DNA of 64,000 nt from Massilia aurea. Its GTDB lineage: Bacteria > Pseudomonadota > Gammaproteobacteria > Burkholderiales > Burkholderiaceae_D. Of the stretch, positions 57,083-64,000 are shown in pieces (positions within the stretch are counted from its first letter, which is position 1; each line of letters starts with the position of its first letter). The translations under genes and the position numbers were made by a program. The notes beneath the pieces were generated by a model. That model was not told where the DNA came from. It worked only from the letters and a program-made list of their open reading frames with translations, and searched no databases. Location: NCBI RefSeq assembly GCF_014200505.1, contig NZ_JACHBX010000003.1, forward strand, positions 620,001-684,000, given 5' to 3'.

Positions 57083-57496
57083 ATGTCGATCAATCAACTC
57101 GTGTACGTCAGCCAGGCCACCCGCAAGATGTCCCCTAGCGACCTGGCAGGAATCCAGGACACGGCGAAAAATAACAATGCCCCACTCGACGTGACCGGAA
57201 GTTTGTTCTACAACGGCGGCTGGTTCCTCCAGGTGCTGGAGGGTCCGGTAGCAACGCTCGACAAGCTGTACCAGAAGATTGAACTCGATCCCCGCCACAA
57301 GAATTCGCGCGTTCTCTATAACGAACCAGCCAAGTTTCGCACATTCCCGCGCTGGAGCATGAACATGATCAACCTGAATGACCGTCAGGCCGACAAATAC
57401 GATGAACTGGTGGAGGTGCTGGAAGCTGCGCAAGCCAACCGGCGCATCGGCTCGGCGGCACCGGCAGTGGCGTTACTGAAGATGTTTGCGAGCTGA
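57083..57496 (+). CDS. Short BLUF-domain blue-light sensor
   Basis: A 137-residue single-domain BLUF photoreceptor that binds FAD and senses blue light. All key photochemical residues line up with AppA numbering minus 13: Y8 (QLVYVS), N32, Q50 in FLQVLEG, W91 and M93. PRHKNSRVLYNE is the family's beta-4 region. There is no fused output domain, so it must act on a partner protein. It is divergent from katG, which suggests a link between light and peroxide defence. Confidence 0.93.
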   Translation: MSINQLVYVSQATRKMSPSDLAGIQDTAKNNNAPLDVTGSLFYNGGWFLQVLEGPVATLDKLYQKIELDPRHKNSRVLYNEPAKFRTFPRWSMNMINLNDRQADKYDELVEVLEAAQANRRIGSAAPAVALLKMFAS

Positions 57497-57513
57497 GACT
57501 GCTCGGGCGCTCG

Positions 57514-58155
57514 CTACCAGCGGTCGAGCGTAACGAAGTCGCCCAGCGTCCCCCGCTGGGCCCAGCCTTCGAGTTCGAGCATCGGCTTCGGATAAAACTC
57601 GGCCACGTGCCCGAGGCACAGGATCGCCACCGGCTTGCCGCCTTCCGGAATGCCGAGCAGGGCCGCCAGCTGCACGGGGTCAAACAGCGACACCCACCCC
57701 ATCCCCAAGCCTTCAGCACGCGCGGCCAGCCACATGTTCTGGATCGCGCAGGATACCGATGCCAGATCCATCTCGGGCAGCGTGCGGCGTCCGAACACGT
57801 ACCGCTCACGCCCGTCCATCAGCGCCACGACCAGCACCTCGCCGCACTCGCGCAAGCCCTCGACCTTCAGGCGCATGAATTCCGCGCCACGCTCGCCCAG
57901 AGCGTCGGCGGTGGCCACGCGCTCGGCTTCGACGAGCGCGCAGATCTGCTCACGCAATGGCGTTGACGCGATACGGATGAAGCGCCACGGCTGCATCATG
58001 CCGACGCTGGGCGCCTGGTGCGCCGCTGTCAGCAGGCGCAGCAGCACTGCCTCGTCGATCGCGCCGGGGACGAAATGGCGCACGTCGCGCCGCTCGGCGA
58101 TGGCGCGGTAGACGCCATCGACGTGGGCGTCGTCGAAGCGGTGCGCCATCGTCAT
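57514..58155 (-). CDS. bluB: 5,6-dimethylbenzimidazole synthase BluB
   Basis: A 213-residue nitroreductase-fold flavoenzyme. It cleaves reduced FMN with O2 to make DMB, the lower ligand of vitamin B12. FMN-binding segments are RRDVRHFVPGAIDE and APSVGMMQPWRFIRI; the family's AARAEGLGMGWVSLFDP and ILCLGHV follow. The ATG at 58155 shares a base with the stop of the ferredoxin gene (TGATG) and has GAGG upstream. Longer in-frame starts are shadows of that gene. Confidence 0.93.
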   Translation of the reverse strand: MTMAHRFDDAHVDGVYRAIAERRDVRHFVPGAIDEAVLLRLLTAAHQAPSVGMMQPWRFIRIASTPLREQICALVEAERVATADALGERGAEFMRLKVEGLRECGEVLVVALMDGRERYVFGRRTLPEMDLASVSCAIQNMWLAARAEGLGMGWVSLFDPVQLAALLGIPEGGKPVAILCLGHVAEFYPKPMLELEGWAQRGTLGDFVTLDRW

Positions 58156-58529
58156 CAATCCTCTACGTTCGCCTGGTGGAACACCAGGTCTTCCACATGT
58201 TCGCCCTTGCACAGGTGCTGGTCGATGATGCGGTCCATATTGTCCGGCGTGACGTCGTAGTACCAGGTGCCGTCCGGCTGGACGCAGACGATCGGCCCGC
58301 CCTTGCAAGCAGCGAAGCAGCTCACCCGGCTGCGCTTGACGCGCAACGGGCCGCCATCCAGGCCGCTGGCCTTGAACTTCTCGCCCAGGCTGTCGAACAA
58401 CGCCTGTGCAGCGCCATCGGCATTGCAGCGAGGGCCGGTGCACACGAGCAGGTGGCGGCGGTAGACGCCGATGGTGGGCTTGGCGACCTGGCGGGGCGTA
58501 TCGGGTGCGGGGGAATCGATGGTGGTCAT
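58155..58529 (-). CDS. Thioredoxin-like [2Fe-2S] ferredoxin
   Basis: A 124-residue ferredoxin of the (2Fe-2S) Shethna/NuoE-like group. Cluster Cys residues appear as LLVCTGPRCNADG and RVSCFAACKGGPIVCVQ. A disordered N-terminus of about 35 residues precedes it. It is coupled to bluB (TGATG overlap) and may supply electrons or sit in the same stress or cobalamin operon. The start at 58529 is the first Met clear of the upstream IS flank. The IS at 58606 lies only 76 bp upstream and may affect its promoter; a TAAGAT -10-like element is at 58573-58568. Confidence 0.85.
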   Translation of the reverse strand: MTTIDSPAPDTPRQVAKPTIGVYRRHLLVCTGPRCNADGAAQALFDSLGEKFKASGLDGGPLRVKRSRVSCFAACKGGPIVCVQPDGTWYYDVTPDNMDRIIDQHLCKGEHVEDLVFHQANVED

Positions 58530-58597
58530 GCTTCGGTCAGGTGGCAAGGGCGGGAGAATAGCCGGCGATCTTACACCACGCGCCCTGCGGATCGCCC

Positions 58598-58605
58598 ATA
58601 AAAAA
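58598..58605. repeat. Left 8-bp target-site copy of the IS
   Basis: ATAAAAAA here and ATGAAAAA at 59674-59681 flank the IS and differ at one base, consistent with the 8-bp target duplication of IS1595-family elements. Confidence 0.6.
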
Positions 58606-59673
58606 GGCGCAGTCAACGTTAAATGGAGGAGAGTTTTGAACTGATGAGCGCCACCGTGGTCCAACCCTGTCCCCAGCGTCAGGAGTCGATCATGAAAACG
58701 CCACGTTTCAAGAGTTGGTTCTCCAGGTTGCCATCACTGAACGGTCCGCAGCGCCGGCAAGTGCTCGACGCCCTGCATCCTGCAGCCGGGCTAGATCAGG
58801 TAGTGGCACTCATTGCCCAGGCCAGAGGCCCGGGCCGGTGCTGTCCCCGTTGTGGCAACCAAAGCTGCCACCGGCACGGATTCGCCAACGACCTGCAGCG
58901 TTTTCGCTGCTGCGCTTGCGGCCGTACATTCAACGACCTGAGTGGCACGCCCCTGGCACGGCTCAGGCTCAAGGCCAAATGGCTCGCGTATTCACAGGTA
59001 TTGCTTGATTCACTGTCTGTGCGCAAGGGAGCAGATCGGATCGGCGTGCACCGCAATACCGCCTTCCGATGGCGCCACCGCTTCCTTGACTGGGTCAAGC
59101 TTGACCGACCGGCATCGCTCAATGGGATTGTCGAGGCCGACGAGACGTTTTTGCTTGAATCACAAAAAGGGTCCCGCACGCTCGACCGGCCACCGCGCCG
59201 GCGGGGCGGGCACGCCGCCATGCGTGGCATTTCGCGACATCTGGATTGCATACTGGTCGCGCGCGACCGCAGCGGCAACACCATCGACGCGGTCACTGGG
59301 CGGGGGGCATTGACGGCTGCGCAACTCGAACGCGACTTGCTGCCGCGGCTCGATCCGCAGGCGCTGCTGGTCACCGACAGCCATGCCGCCTACCGCGCCT
59401 TTTCACGCAAGCACAGGATTGCGCACGAGGCGGTCAACCTGCGTGCCGGGGTGCGCACCAGGCACCTCGGCAGTCGCGCTATCCACGTACAGAACGTCAA
59501 CGCGTATCACGGGCGATTCAAAGCCTGGCTGCTGGGCTTTCGCGGCGTGGCCTCACGTTATCTGCGCAATTATCTGGGCTGGCGCTGGGCGCTGGATGGT
59601 GGCAGGGTATGTTCCTCAGAACAATTGCTGCGGATCGCGATCGGCGTCATCAATAGATAACGTTGACTGCGCC
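58606..59673 (+). mobile_element. IS1595-family insertion sequence
   Basis: A 1068-bp element with perfect 16-bp terminal inverted repeats: GGCGCAGTCAACGTTA (58606-58621) and TAACGTTGACTGCGCC (59658-59673). Near-identical 8-bp flanks surround it. It carries one intact transposase gene. It inserted into the U-tract of the cytochrome c terminator, next to the ferredoxin-bluB promoter. Probably recent and still active. Confidence 0.9.
58692..59660 (+). CDS. IS1595-family (ISXO2-like) transposase
   Basis: A 322-residue DDE transposase. The N-terminal zinc ribbon reads CCPRCGNQSCHRHGF ... FRCCACGRTFNDLSG, typical of IS1595. A helix-turn-helix (ADRIGVHRNTAFRWRHRFLD) follows. The DDE core has GIVEADETFLLES, ALLVTDSHAAYRAF and the late YHGRFKAWLLGFRGV region. 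AGGAG 7 bp before the ATG at 58692 favours this start over 58623. No frameshift or stop, so probably functional. Confidence 0.9.
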   Translation: MKTPRFKSWFSRLPSLNGPQRRQVLDALHPAAGLDQVVALIAQARGPGRCCPRCGNQSCHRHGFANDLQRFRCCACGRTFNDLSGTPLARLRLKAKWLAYSQVLLDSLSVRKGADRIGVHRNTAFRWRHRFLDWVKLDRPASLNGIVEADETFLLESQKGSRTLDRPPRRRGGHAAMRGISRHLDCILVARDRSGNTIDAVTGRGALTAAQLERDLLPRLDPQALLVTDSHAAYRAFSRKHRIAHEAVNLRAGVRTRHLGSRAIHVQNVNAYHGRFKAWLLGFRGVASRYLRNYLGWRWALDGGRVCSSEQLLRIAIGVINR

Positions 59674-59681
59674 ATGAAAAA
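59674..59681. repeat. Right 8-bp target-site copy of the IS
   Basis: ATGAAAAA pairs with ATAAAAAA at 58598-58605 and overlaps the A-run that forms the terminator U-tract on the minus strand. Confidence 0.6.
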
Positions 59682-59708
59682 GCGCGCCTTGCTCACGCAG
59701 GCGCGCTT
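59677..59708 (-). terminator. Terminator of the cytochrome c gene
   Basis: Read on the minus strand, the 10-bp stem AAGCGCGCCT / AGGCGCGCTT is followed by TTTTT. The IS right end abuts it. Confidence 0.85.
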
Positions 59709-59732
59709 CATGTCGTGCAGCAGCCGGATGGC

Positions 59733-60041
59733 TTATTTTGTCGCGAGCACCCACTTGACCAGCGAGCGCGCTTCGGCCTCGCTGACCTGCGGATTGGCCG
59801 GCATCGGGATCGGGCCCCAGGTGCCCGAGCCACCCTTGAGCACCTTCTGCACCAGCTTGTCTTCGGCGCCCTTCTGGCCCGCGTATTTTTCGGCGACGTC
59901 CTTGTAGGCCGGGCCAACCAGCTTGGTGGCTGACGTGTGGCAGGCCATGCAATTCTTGGCCTTGGCCAGGTCGGCCTGGGCCAGGGCGCTGCTAGATGCA
60001 AACGCCGACAGCACGACACACAACAACAGGGACCGCTTCAT
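59733..60041 (-). CDS. Class I c-type cytochrome (c-551/c-552 type)
   Basis: A 102-residue periplasmic monoheme cytochrome. The signal peptide (1-22) ends ...SALAQAD. The heme motif is CMACH (C31, C34, H35). The axial Met is M80 in WGPIPMPANPQV, as in Pseudomonas cytochrome c-551. It would shuttle electrons to a terminal oxidase or peroxidase. GGAG lies upstream of the ATG at 60041. Confidence 0.94.
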   Translation of the reverse strand: MKRSLLLCVVLSAFASSSALAQADLAKAKNCMACHTSATKLVGPAYKDVAEKYAGQKGAEDKLVQKVLKGGSGTWGPIPMPANPQVSEAEARSLVKWVLATK

Positions 60042-60219
60042 GGAATTCTCCGGATTAGTGACTGAGTGAATTTTACCGGCAATCCTCCGGGGCATCTGCA
60101 AGCGATACACTCTGTAACGCGATCACCACATTTGCTCATACGGTGTAACAGAAAACTGTTAAATTTGCCCATGAGCATCATTTACTCCGTAAGATGTGCG
60201 GCAACAAGGAGTTTTCACC

Positions 60220-60444
60220 ATGCCCCTGATCCTCTTGATCGCCCTGCTTGCCGCCTTGCGCGGCTTCGAGGTCTGGCGTTTTGCCGACCTGTCCTGGTGG
60301 TACATCATCGGCCTGATGGTCGTCGCCTTCATCTGGTTCGAATACATCGAAAAGGCGCTGGGTCTGGACAAGCGCAAGGCGCACGACGTCGATGAACAAC
60401 GCCGCAGCGACCGCGTGAAAAAGTCGCTGGGCAAGCGCCGCTGA
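60220..60444 (+). CDS. Small Trp-rich membrane protein (TIGR04438-like)
   Basis: A 74-residue protein. Two hydrophobic segments with Trp-rich turn (LRGFEVWRFADLSWWYIIGL, then VAFIWFEY) are followed by a basic, charged tail (KRKAHDVDEQRRSDRVKKSL). It fits the small Trp-rich family seen in betaproteobacteria. Function unknown. AAGGAG lies 9 bp before the ATG at 60220. Confidence 0.8.
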   Translation: MPLILLIALLAALRGFEVWRFADLSWWYIIGLMVVAFIWFEYIEKALGLDKRKAHDVDEQRRSDRVKKSLGKRR

Positions 60445-60536
60445 CCAGACCCCGGCGCTGTCGTCGTGGTGCTGTGATACTTGTGCTGTGATACATTGGA
60501 CAACTCACCAAGCCCTGTCCATTCACACTTCCATCA

Positions 60537-61442
60537 ATGCATCCCGAACTGCGCCAGCTGCGCCATTTCGTCGCCGTGGCCGAAGAGCTGCATTTCGGCC
60601 GCGCCGCGCAGCGCCTGCACATGACGCAGCCGCCGCTCTCGCAAAGCATCGCCAATCTCGAAGACCTGCTTGGCGCGCCGCTCTTCTTGCGCAACCGCCG
60701 CATGGTCGGCCTGACAGCGGCCGGCAGCGCGCTGCTGCCCGAAGCGCGCCGCATCCTCGACGAAGCCGGCGCGCTGCCCGAACTGGTGCGGCGCGCGGCC
60801 AGCGGTGAAGCAGGCCGCCTGGCGCTGTCGTTTGTCTCCACGGCCGGCCTGGGCATGCTGCCCGACGTGCTGCGCCGCTACCGCGCGGCGTTTCCGGGCG
60901 TGCGCCTGGTGCTGCACGAGGCGACGTCCGACGTGCAATTCGACGACCTGCTGTCCGGCCGCATCGATGCCGGCTTCGTGATCCCGCTGCAGCCGGGCGC
61001 GCCGGCAGGCATGGCCGATCCTGCGCTCGACTACCGCAAGCTGCTCGACGAACCGCTGGTGCTGTGCGCGCCCAGCGGACTGGCGGCGCTGGCCGCACCG
61101 GGGCCAGTGTGGCTGCGCGACCTGCCGCCGCTGCCGCTGGTGATCTTCCCGCGCACGGTGGCGCCCAGCCTGCACGATGCGATCCTCGCGTGCTATCGCG
61201 CCGCCGGCGTGGTGCCCACGATCGGGCAGGAGGCAATCCAGATGCAGACCATCGTCAGCCTGGTTTCCGGCGGCATGGGCTTGGCACTTGTGCCACAATC
61301 CGTCTCGAACCTGATGCGCCCCGGCGTAGAATACCGTGCCCTGCGCGACGCCGCGCCGCTGGCCGAAACGGGCCTGGCATGGCGGCGCGATAACGATTCG
61401 CCCGTCCTCAAGGGCTTCCTGGACCTATTGAAGAAAGACTGA
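60537..61442 (+). CDS. LysR family transcriptional regulator
   Basis: A 301-residue regulator. The N-terminal HTH reads [20 protein letters not shown] and [20 protein letters not shown]. The C-terminal co-inducer domain begins [20 protein letters not shown]. The group (BenM/CatM/CbbR-like) usually controls aromatic or organic-acid genes. No divergent gene fits as an obvious target; the upstream neighbour is the Trp-rich gene in the same direction. Confidence 0.93.
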   Translation: MHPELRQLRHFVAVAEELHFGRAAQRLHMTQPPLSQSIANLEDLLGAPLFLRNRRMVGLTAAGSALLPEARRILDEAGALPELVRRAASGEAGRLALSFVSTAGLGMLPDVLRRYRAAFPGVRLVLHEATSDVQFDDLLSGRIDAGFVIPLQPGAPAGMADPALDYRKLLDEPLVLCAPSGLAALAAPGPVWLRDLPPLPLVIFPRTVAPSLHDAILACYRAAGVVPTIGQEAIQMQTIVSLVSGGMGLALVPQSVSNLMRPGVEYRALRDAAPLAETGLAWRRDNDSPVLKGFLDLLKKD

Positions 61443-61444
61443 TT

Positions 61445-62254
61445 ATGCTGATTCATCCGCAGCCGGACCCGATCGCGCTCGCGCTCGGGCCGGTGCAAAT
61501 CCACTGGTATGGCCTGATGTACGTGGTCGCCTTTGCCCTGTTCATCATGCTGGGCCGCGTGCGCATCCGCATGCCGCACGTGGCGGTGCAGGGCTGGACC
61601 AAGGATGATCTGGACGACATGTTGTTCTACGGGATGCTCGGCGTGATCCTCGGCGGCCGCCTGGGCGAAGTGCTGTTCTACCAGCCGCTGTACTACCTGG
61701 CGCACCCGCTCGAAATCTTCATGATCTGGCGCGGCGGGATGTCGTTCCACGGGGGCTTCCTGGGTGTGCTGATCGCGATGGCGCTGTGGGCCCGCAAGCG
61801 CCGCCGCAACATCCTCGACGTCTACGACTTCATCGCGCCGCTCGTGCCGCTGGGGTATGCCGCCGGCCGCATGGGCAACTTCATCAACGCCGAACTGCCG
61901 GGCCGTCTGGCCGATCCGAGCCTGCCGTGGGCCATGCTGTGGCCGGGCGTGACCGGTCCGCGCCATCCGTCGCCGCTGTACCAGGCGCTGATCGACGGCG
62001 TGCTGGTCTTCATCATCCTGTGGATGTTCGCGCGCAAAGCGCGTCCGCGCCTGGCCGTGGGCGCCATGTTCACGCTGCTGTATGGCTGCGCGCGCTTCTT
62101 CACTGAATGGTTCCGCGTGCCGGATTGGGAAACCACCGTGTTCGGCTTGCCGATCACGTCGGGCCAGGTATTGTCGCTGCCGATGATCATTGGTGCGCTG
62201 GCCATGCTGGTGTGGGCGTATCGCAAAGCGCCGGCGCGCCCCGTGACGGCATAA
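61445..62254 (+). CDS. lgt: Prolipoprotein diacylglyceryl transferase
   Basis: A 269-residue, 7-TM inner-membrane enzyme that attaches diacylglycerol to the lipobox Cys of prolipoproteins. It has the essential His-containing [35 protein letters not shown] and the Lgt signature [14 protein letters not shown]. It starts 2 bp after the LysR stop. Its clients here include the NodT-type lipoprotein at 31901. A perfect 10-bp stem-loop follows (62263-62293). Confidence 0.96.
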   Translation: MLIHPQPDPIALALGPVQIHWYGLMYVVAFALFIMLGRVRIRMPHVAVQGWTKDDLDDMLFYGMLGVILGGRLGEVLFYQPLYYLAHPLEIFMIWRGGMSFHGGFLGVLIAMALWARKRRRNILDVYDFIAPLVPLGYAAGRMGNFINAELPGRLADPSLPWAMLWPGVTGPRHPSPLYQALIDGVLVFIILWMFARKARPRLAVGAMFTLLYGCARFFTEWFRVPDWETTVFGLPITSGQVLSLPMIIGALAMLVWAYRKAPARPVTA

Positions 62255-62262
62255 GTATCCCC

Positions 62263-62293
62263 AGGGTGGGCGAACGCACAGAGCGCCCACCCT
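62263..62293 (+). terminator. Stem-loop after lgt
   Basis: A perfect 10-bp stem, AGGGTGGGCG / CGCCCACCCT, with an 11-nt loop. No T-run, so the terminator role is probable only. Confidence 0.5.
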
Positions 62294-62332
62294 TGCCGCA
62301 TCCACAATGGGCCTCCACGACACGGAGTCCCG

Positions 62333-63631
62333 ATGGTTCAAGTCCAGCGCAAACGACGTACCGGCTGGTGGCTGCTGCTCGCAGCCGTCATCGTCGCCAG
62401 CGGCATCGCGTTTGCCATCATGTGGCGTCCCGCGCTGGCGCCGCAGTCCACACCACCATCCTTCGACACCACCCGCATCGAACGCGGCGCCAATCTGGCG
62501 CGTCTTGGCATGTGCGCCTCGTGCCACACGCCGGATCTGTCGCGCCCCTTCGCCGGCGGCAAGCCGATGAACACCCCGTTCGGCACGGTCCACAGCACCA
62601 ACATCACCCCCGATACCACGACTGGCATTGGCGCCTGGAGCGAGGCGGCTTTTACACGGGCGATGCGCGAAGGCGTTGCACGCGACGGCCACCTGCTGTA
62701 TCCGGCCTTCCCGTACAACCACTATGTGCGCATGACGGACGGCGACATCCAGGATTTGTACGCCTACTTCATGACGCGCCCCGCGATCGTGGCACCGGCG
62801 CGCGAGAACCGGATGACCTTCCCGTTCGGATTCCGCCCACTGGTCGCGTTCTGGAATGTGCTGTACCTGGACGATGCGCCCTGGCAGCCGGTCGCCGGGC
62901 AATCGGCCGAATGGAACCGCGGCGCGTACCTGGCCGACGCGGTCGCGCACTGCGCCGCCTGCCACACGCCGCGCACGCTGTTGGGCGGCCCCGATCTGAA
63001 GAAGCAGCTTGGCGGCGGCGAAGCCGATGACTGGTACGCGCCGGCGCTGAATGAGCATTCGCCATCGCCCCTGCCCTGGACGCGCGACCAGCTGCAGGCG
63101 TATCTGCGCACGGGCGTCGCGCATGATCATGCGATGGCGGCCGGGCCGATGCAGGATGTGGTCACGCACCTGGCGCAAGCGGACGAGCGCGACGTGGCGG
63201 CGCTGGCCGCCTGGACCCACAGCCAGCTGGCCAAGGCGCCGCCGCGCGCAACGCCGGCGCAGCAGGCCGGCCCGCTGCCCAAGCCCGCGAAGGACGATCC
63301 CGACCTGCAGCGCATGACGCTCGGCTACGCCGTGTATGCCAATTCGTGCGCGCGCTGCCACGACGCCGGGCGCGACGCCAGTTCCGGCACCGCGCTGCCG
63401 CTGCAAAAGGCGATCGCGCTGTACGACCCCGATCCGCGCGACCTGATTCACATCACGCTGGATGGCATCACGCCGCCCGATGGCGAGCCGTCGCGCTTCA
63501 TGCCGGCGTTCAGGACGATCCTGACCGACGAACAGACAGGCGCGCTGGCGGCCTACCTGCGCAAATACGGCGCGAACCAACCCGTGTGGCCCGATCTGGA
63601 CAAGGCCGTGCGCAAAGCGAGCAAAGAATGA
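62333..63631 (+). CDS. Membrane-anchored triheme c-type cytochrome (dehydrogenase subunit)
   Basis: A 432-residue cytochrome with one N-terminal membrane anchor (about residues 11-31). It has three heme motifs: CASCH (61-65), CAACH (207-211) and CARCH (339-343). The arrangement matches cytochrome subunits of alcohol/gluconate-type or molybdenum-hydroxylase dehydrogenases. It feeds electrons from the periplasmic enzyme to the quinone pool or oxidase. It overlaps the next gene by 4 bp (ATGA), so the two are one functional unit. GGAG precedes the ATG. Confidence 0.92.
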   Translation: MVQVQRKRRTGWWLLLAAVIVASGIAFAIMWRPALAPQSTPPSFDTTRIERGANLARLGMCASCHTPDLSRPFAGGKPMNTPFGTVHSTNITPDTTTGIGAWSEAAFTRAMREGVARDGHLLYPAFPYNHYVRMTDGDIQDLYAYFMTRPAIVAPARENRMTFPFGFRPLVAFWNVLYLDDAPWQPVAGQSAEWNRGAYLADAVAHCAACHTPRTLLGGPDLKKQLGGGEADDWYAPALNEHSPSPLPWTRDQLQAYLRTGVAHDHAMAAGPMQDVVTHLAQADERDVAALAAWTHSQLAKAPPRATPAQQAGPLPKPAKDDPDLQRMTLGYAVYANSCARCHDAGRDASSGTALPLQKAIALYDPDPRDLIHITLDGITPPDGEPSRFMPAFRTILTDEQTGALAAYLRKYGANQPVWPDLDKAVRKASKE

Positions 63632-64000
63632 CGACCTACCGCCTGCAAGTGAACGGCAAGGTGCACGCCGTCGATCAGGACGCCGACACCCCGCTGCTGT
63701 ACGTGCTGCGCAACGACCTCGAACTCAATGGCGCGAAGTTCGGCTGCGGCCTGGGCCAGTGCGGTTCGTGCACGGTGCTGCTGGACGGGAAGCCGGCGAT
63801 GTCGTGCATGGTGCCGGTGTCCGTCGTCGGCCAGCGGCCGGTGCGCACGGTCGAAGGCTTGGGCAATGCCACCACCCCGGGCGTACTGCAGCAAGCCTTC
63901 ATCGACGAGCAGGCCGCCCAGTGCGGCTACTGCATCGCCGGCATGCTGATGCAGGCCACGGCGCTGCTCGAAAAGACCCCTGCGCCGACTGACGCCCAGA
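63628..64000 (+). CDS. [2Fe-2S] subunit of a molybdenum hydroxylase (isoquinoline 1-oxidoreductase/aldehyde dehydrogenase-like), partial
   Basis: 124 residues are present and the C-terminus is cut by the window edge. A plant-type ferredoxin domain carries C40, C45, C48 and C60 (GAKFGCGLGQCGSCTVLLDG, then AMSC). The second cluster domain starts at QCGYCIAGMLMQATALL. This is the small Fe-S subunit of a xanthine-dehydrogenase-family enzyme. The 4-bp overlap with the triheme cytochrome predicts a periplasmic-side Mo-hydroxylase/cytochrome complex, with the large Mo subunit expected just beyond the window. Confidence 0.93.
   Translation, partial: MTTYRLQVNGKVHAVDQDADTPLLYVLRNDLELNGAKFGCGLGQCGSCTVLLDGKPAMSCMVPVSVVGQRPVRTVEGLGNATTPGVLQQAFIDEQAAQCGYCIAGMLMQATALLEKTPAPTDAQ

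Noticed and set aside
61193-63580. 795-codon minus-strand ORF opposite lgt and the triheme cytochrome
   Set aside because: Spans two real genes and their intergenic gap; His/Arg-rich antisense composition.

Overview
The window is high-GC chromosomal DNA of a betaproteobacterium, most likely Oxalobacteraceae (Massilia/Telluria/Janthinobacterium-like). The evidence is mixed: a PEP-CTERM protein, small Trp-rich and DUF2486-type proteins, PDH subunits with N-terminal lipoyl domains, and housekeeping gene order. There is no rRNA, CRISPR array or replication origin.

Layout. 0-13 kb is housekeeping: ispH (cut by the left edge), an FKBP isomerase, radC, rpmB-rpmG, a DUF418 membrane protein, a fatty-acid desaturase, an MscS channel, an RsmB-type methyltransferase, purN, a barstar-like protein, a glycine-zipper protein, a spermidine-synthase-like protein and a GspE/PilB-type ATPase. 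13.2-25.5 kb is an accessory region bracketed by two identical tRNA-Lys genes. A 52-bp repeat of the first tRNA's 3' part marks a 1.03-kb attachment-site-bounded insertion, followed by an integrase remnant. Then comes an orphan type VI secretion cassette: VgrG with a C-terminal transthyretin-like extension, a phospholipase D effector, a Sel1-like presumed immunity protein and a PAAR tip. It trails into about 3.5 kb of AT-rich DNA with small presumed immunity genes and at least one frame-broken paralogue.

25.5-37.6 kb holds yigZ, an MFS exporter, a PEP-CTERM 'choice-of-anchor A' protein, an HDOD protein, a secreted Cys-repeat protein, a chemoreceptor, an EmrAB/NodT-type tripartite efflux operon with a divergent TetR gene, and two small unknown genes. 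37.7-44.2 kb is the pyruvate dehydrogenase operon aceE-aceF-lpdA. 44.5-51.2 kb holds folD, prlC, holC, a DUF2486 protein, an H-NS protein and an NHL-propeller/M23-peptidase fusion. 51.2-64 kb holds SIMPL and CHAD proteins, a branched-chain amino-acid binding protein, katG divergent from a BLUF photosensor, a 2Fe-2S ferredoxin with bluB, an IS1595-like insertion sequence, a cytochrome c, a Trp-rich protein, a LysR regulator, lgt, a triheme cytochrome c and the start of a molybdenum-hydroxylase Fe-S subunit (cut by the right edge).

The most notable parts are the tRNA-Lys/T6SS island with decayed immunity genes, the NHL-M23 fusion with intact metal ligands, the nested palindrome before the SIMPL gene, the BLUF-katG divergent pair, and the IS inserted exactly into a terminator U-tract. 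Family assignments come from motifs read by eye; no database search was run.
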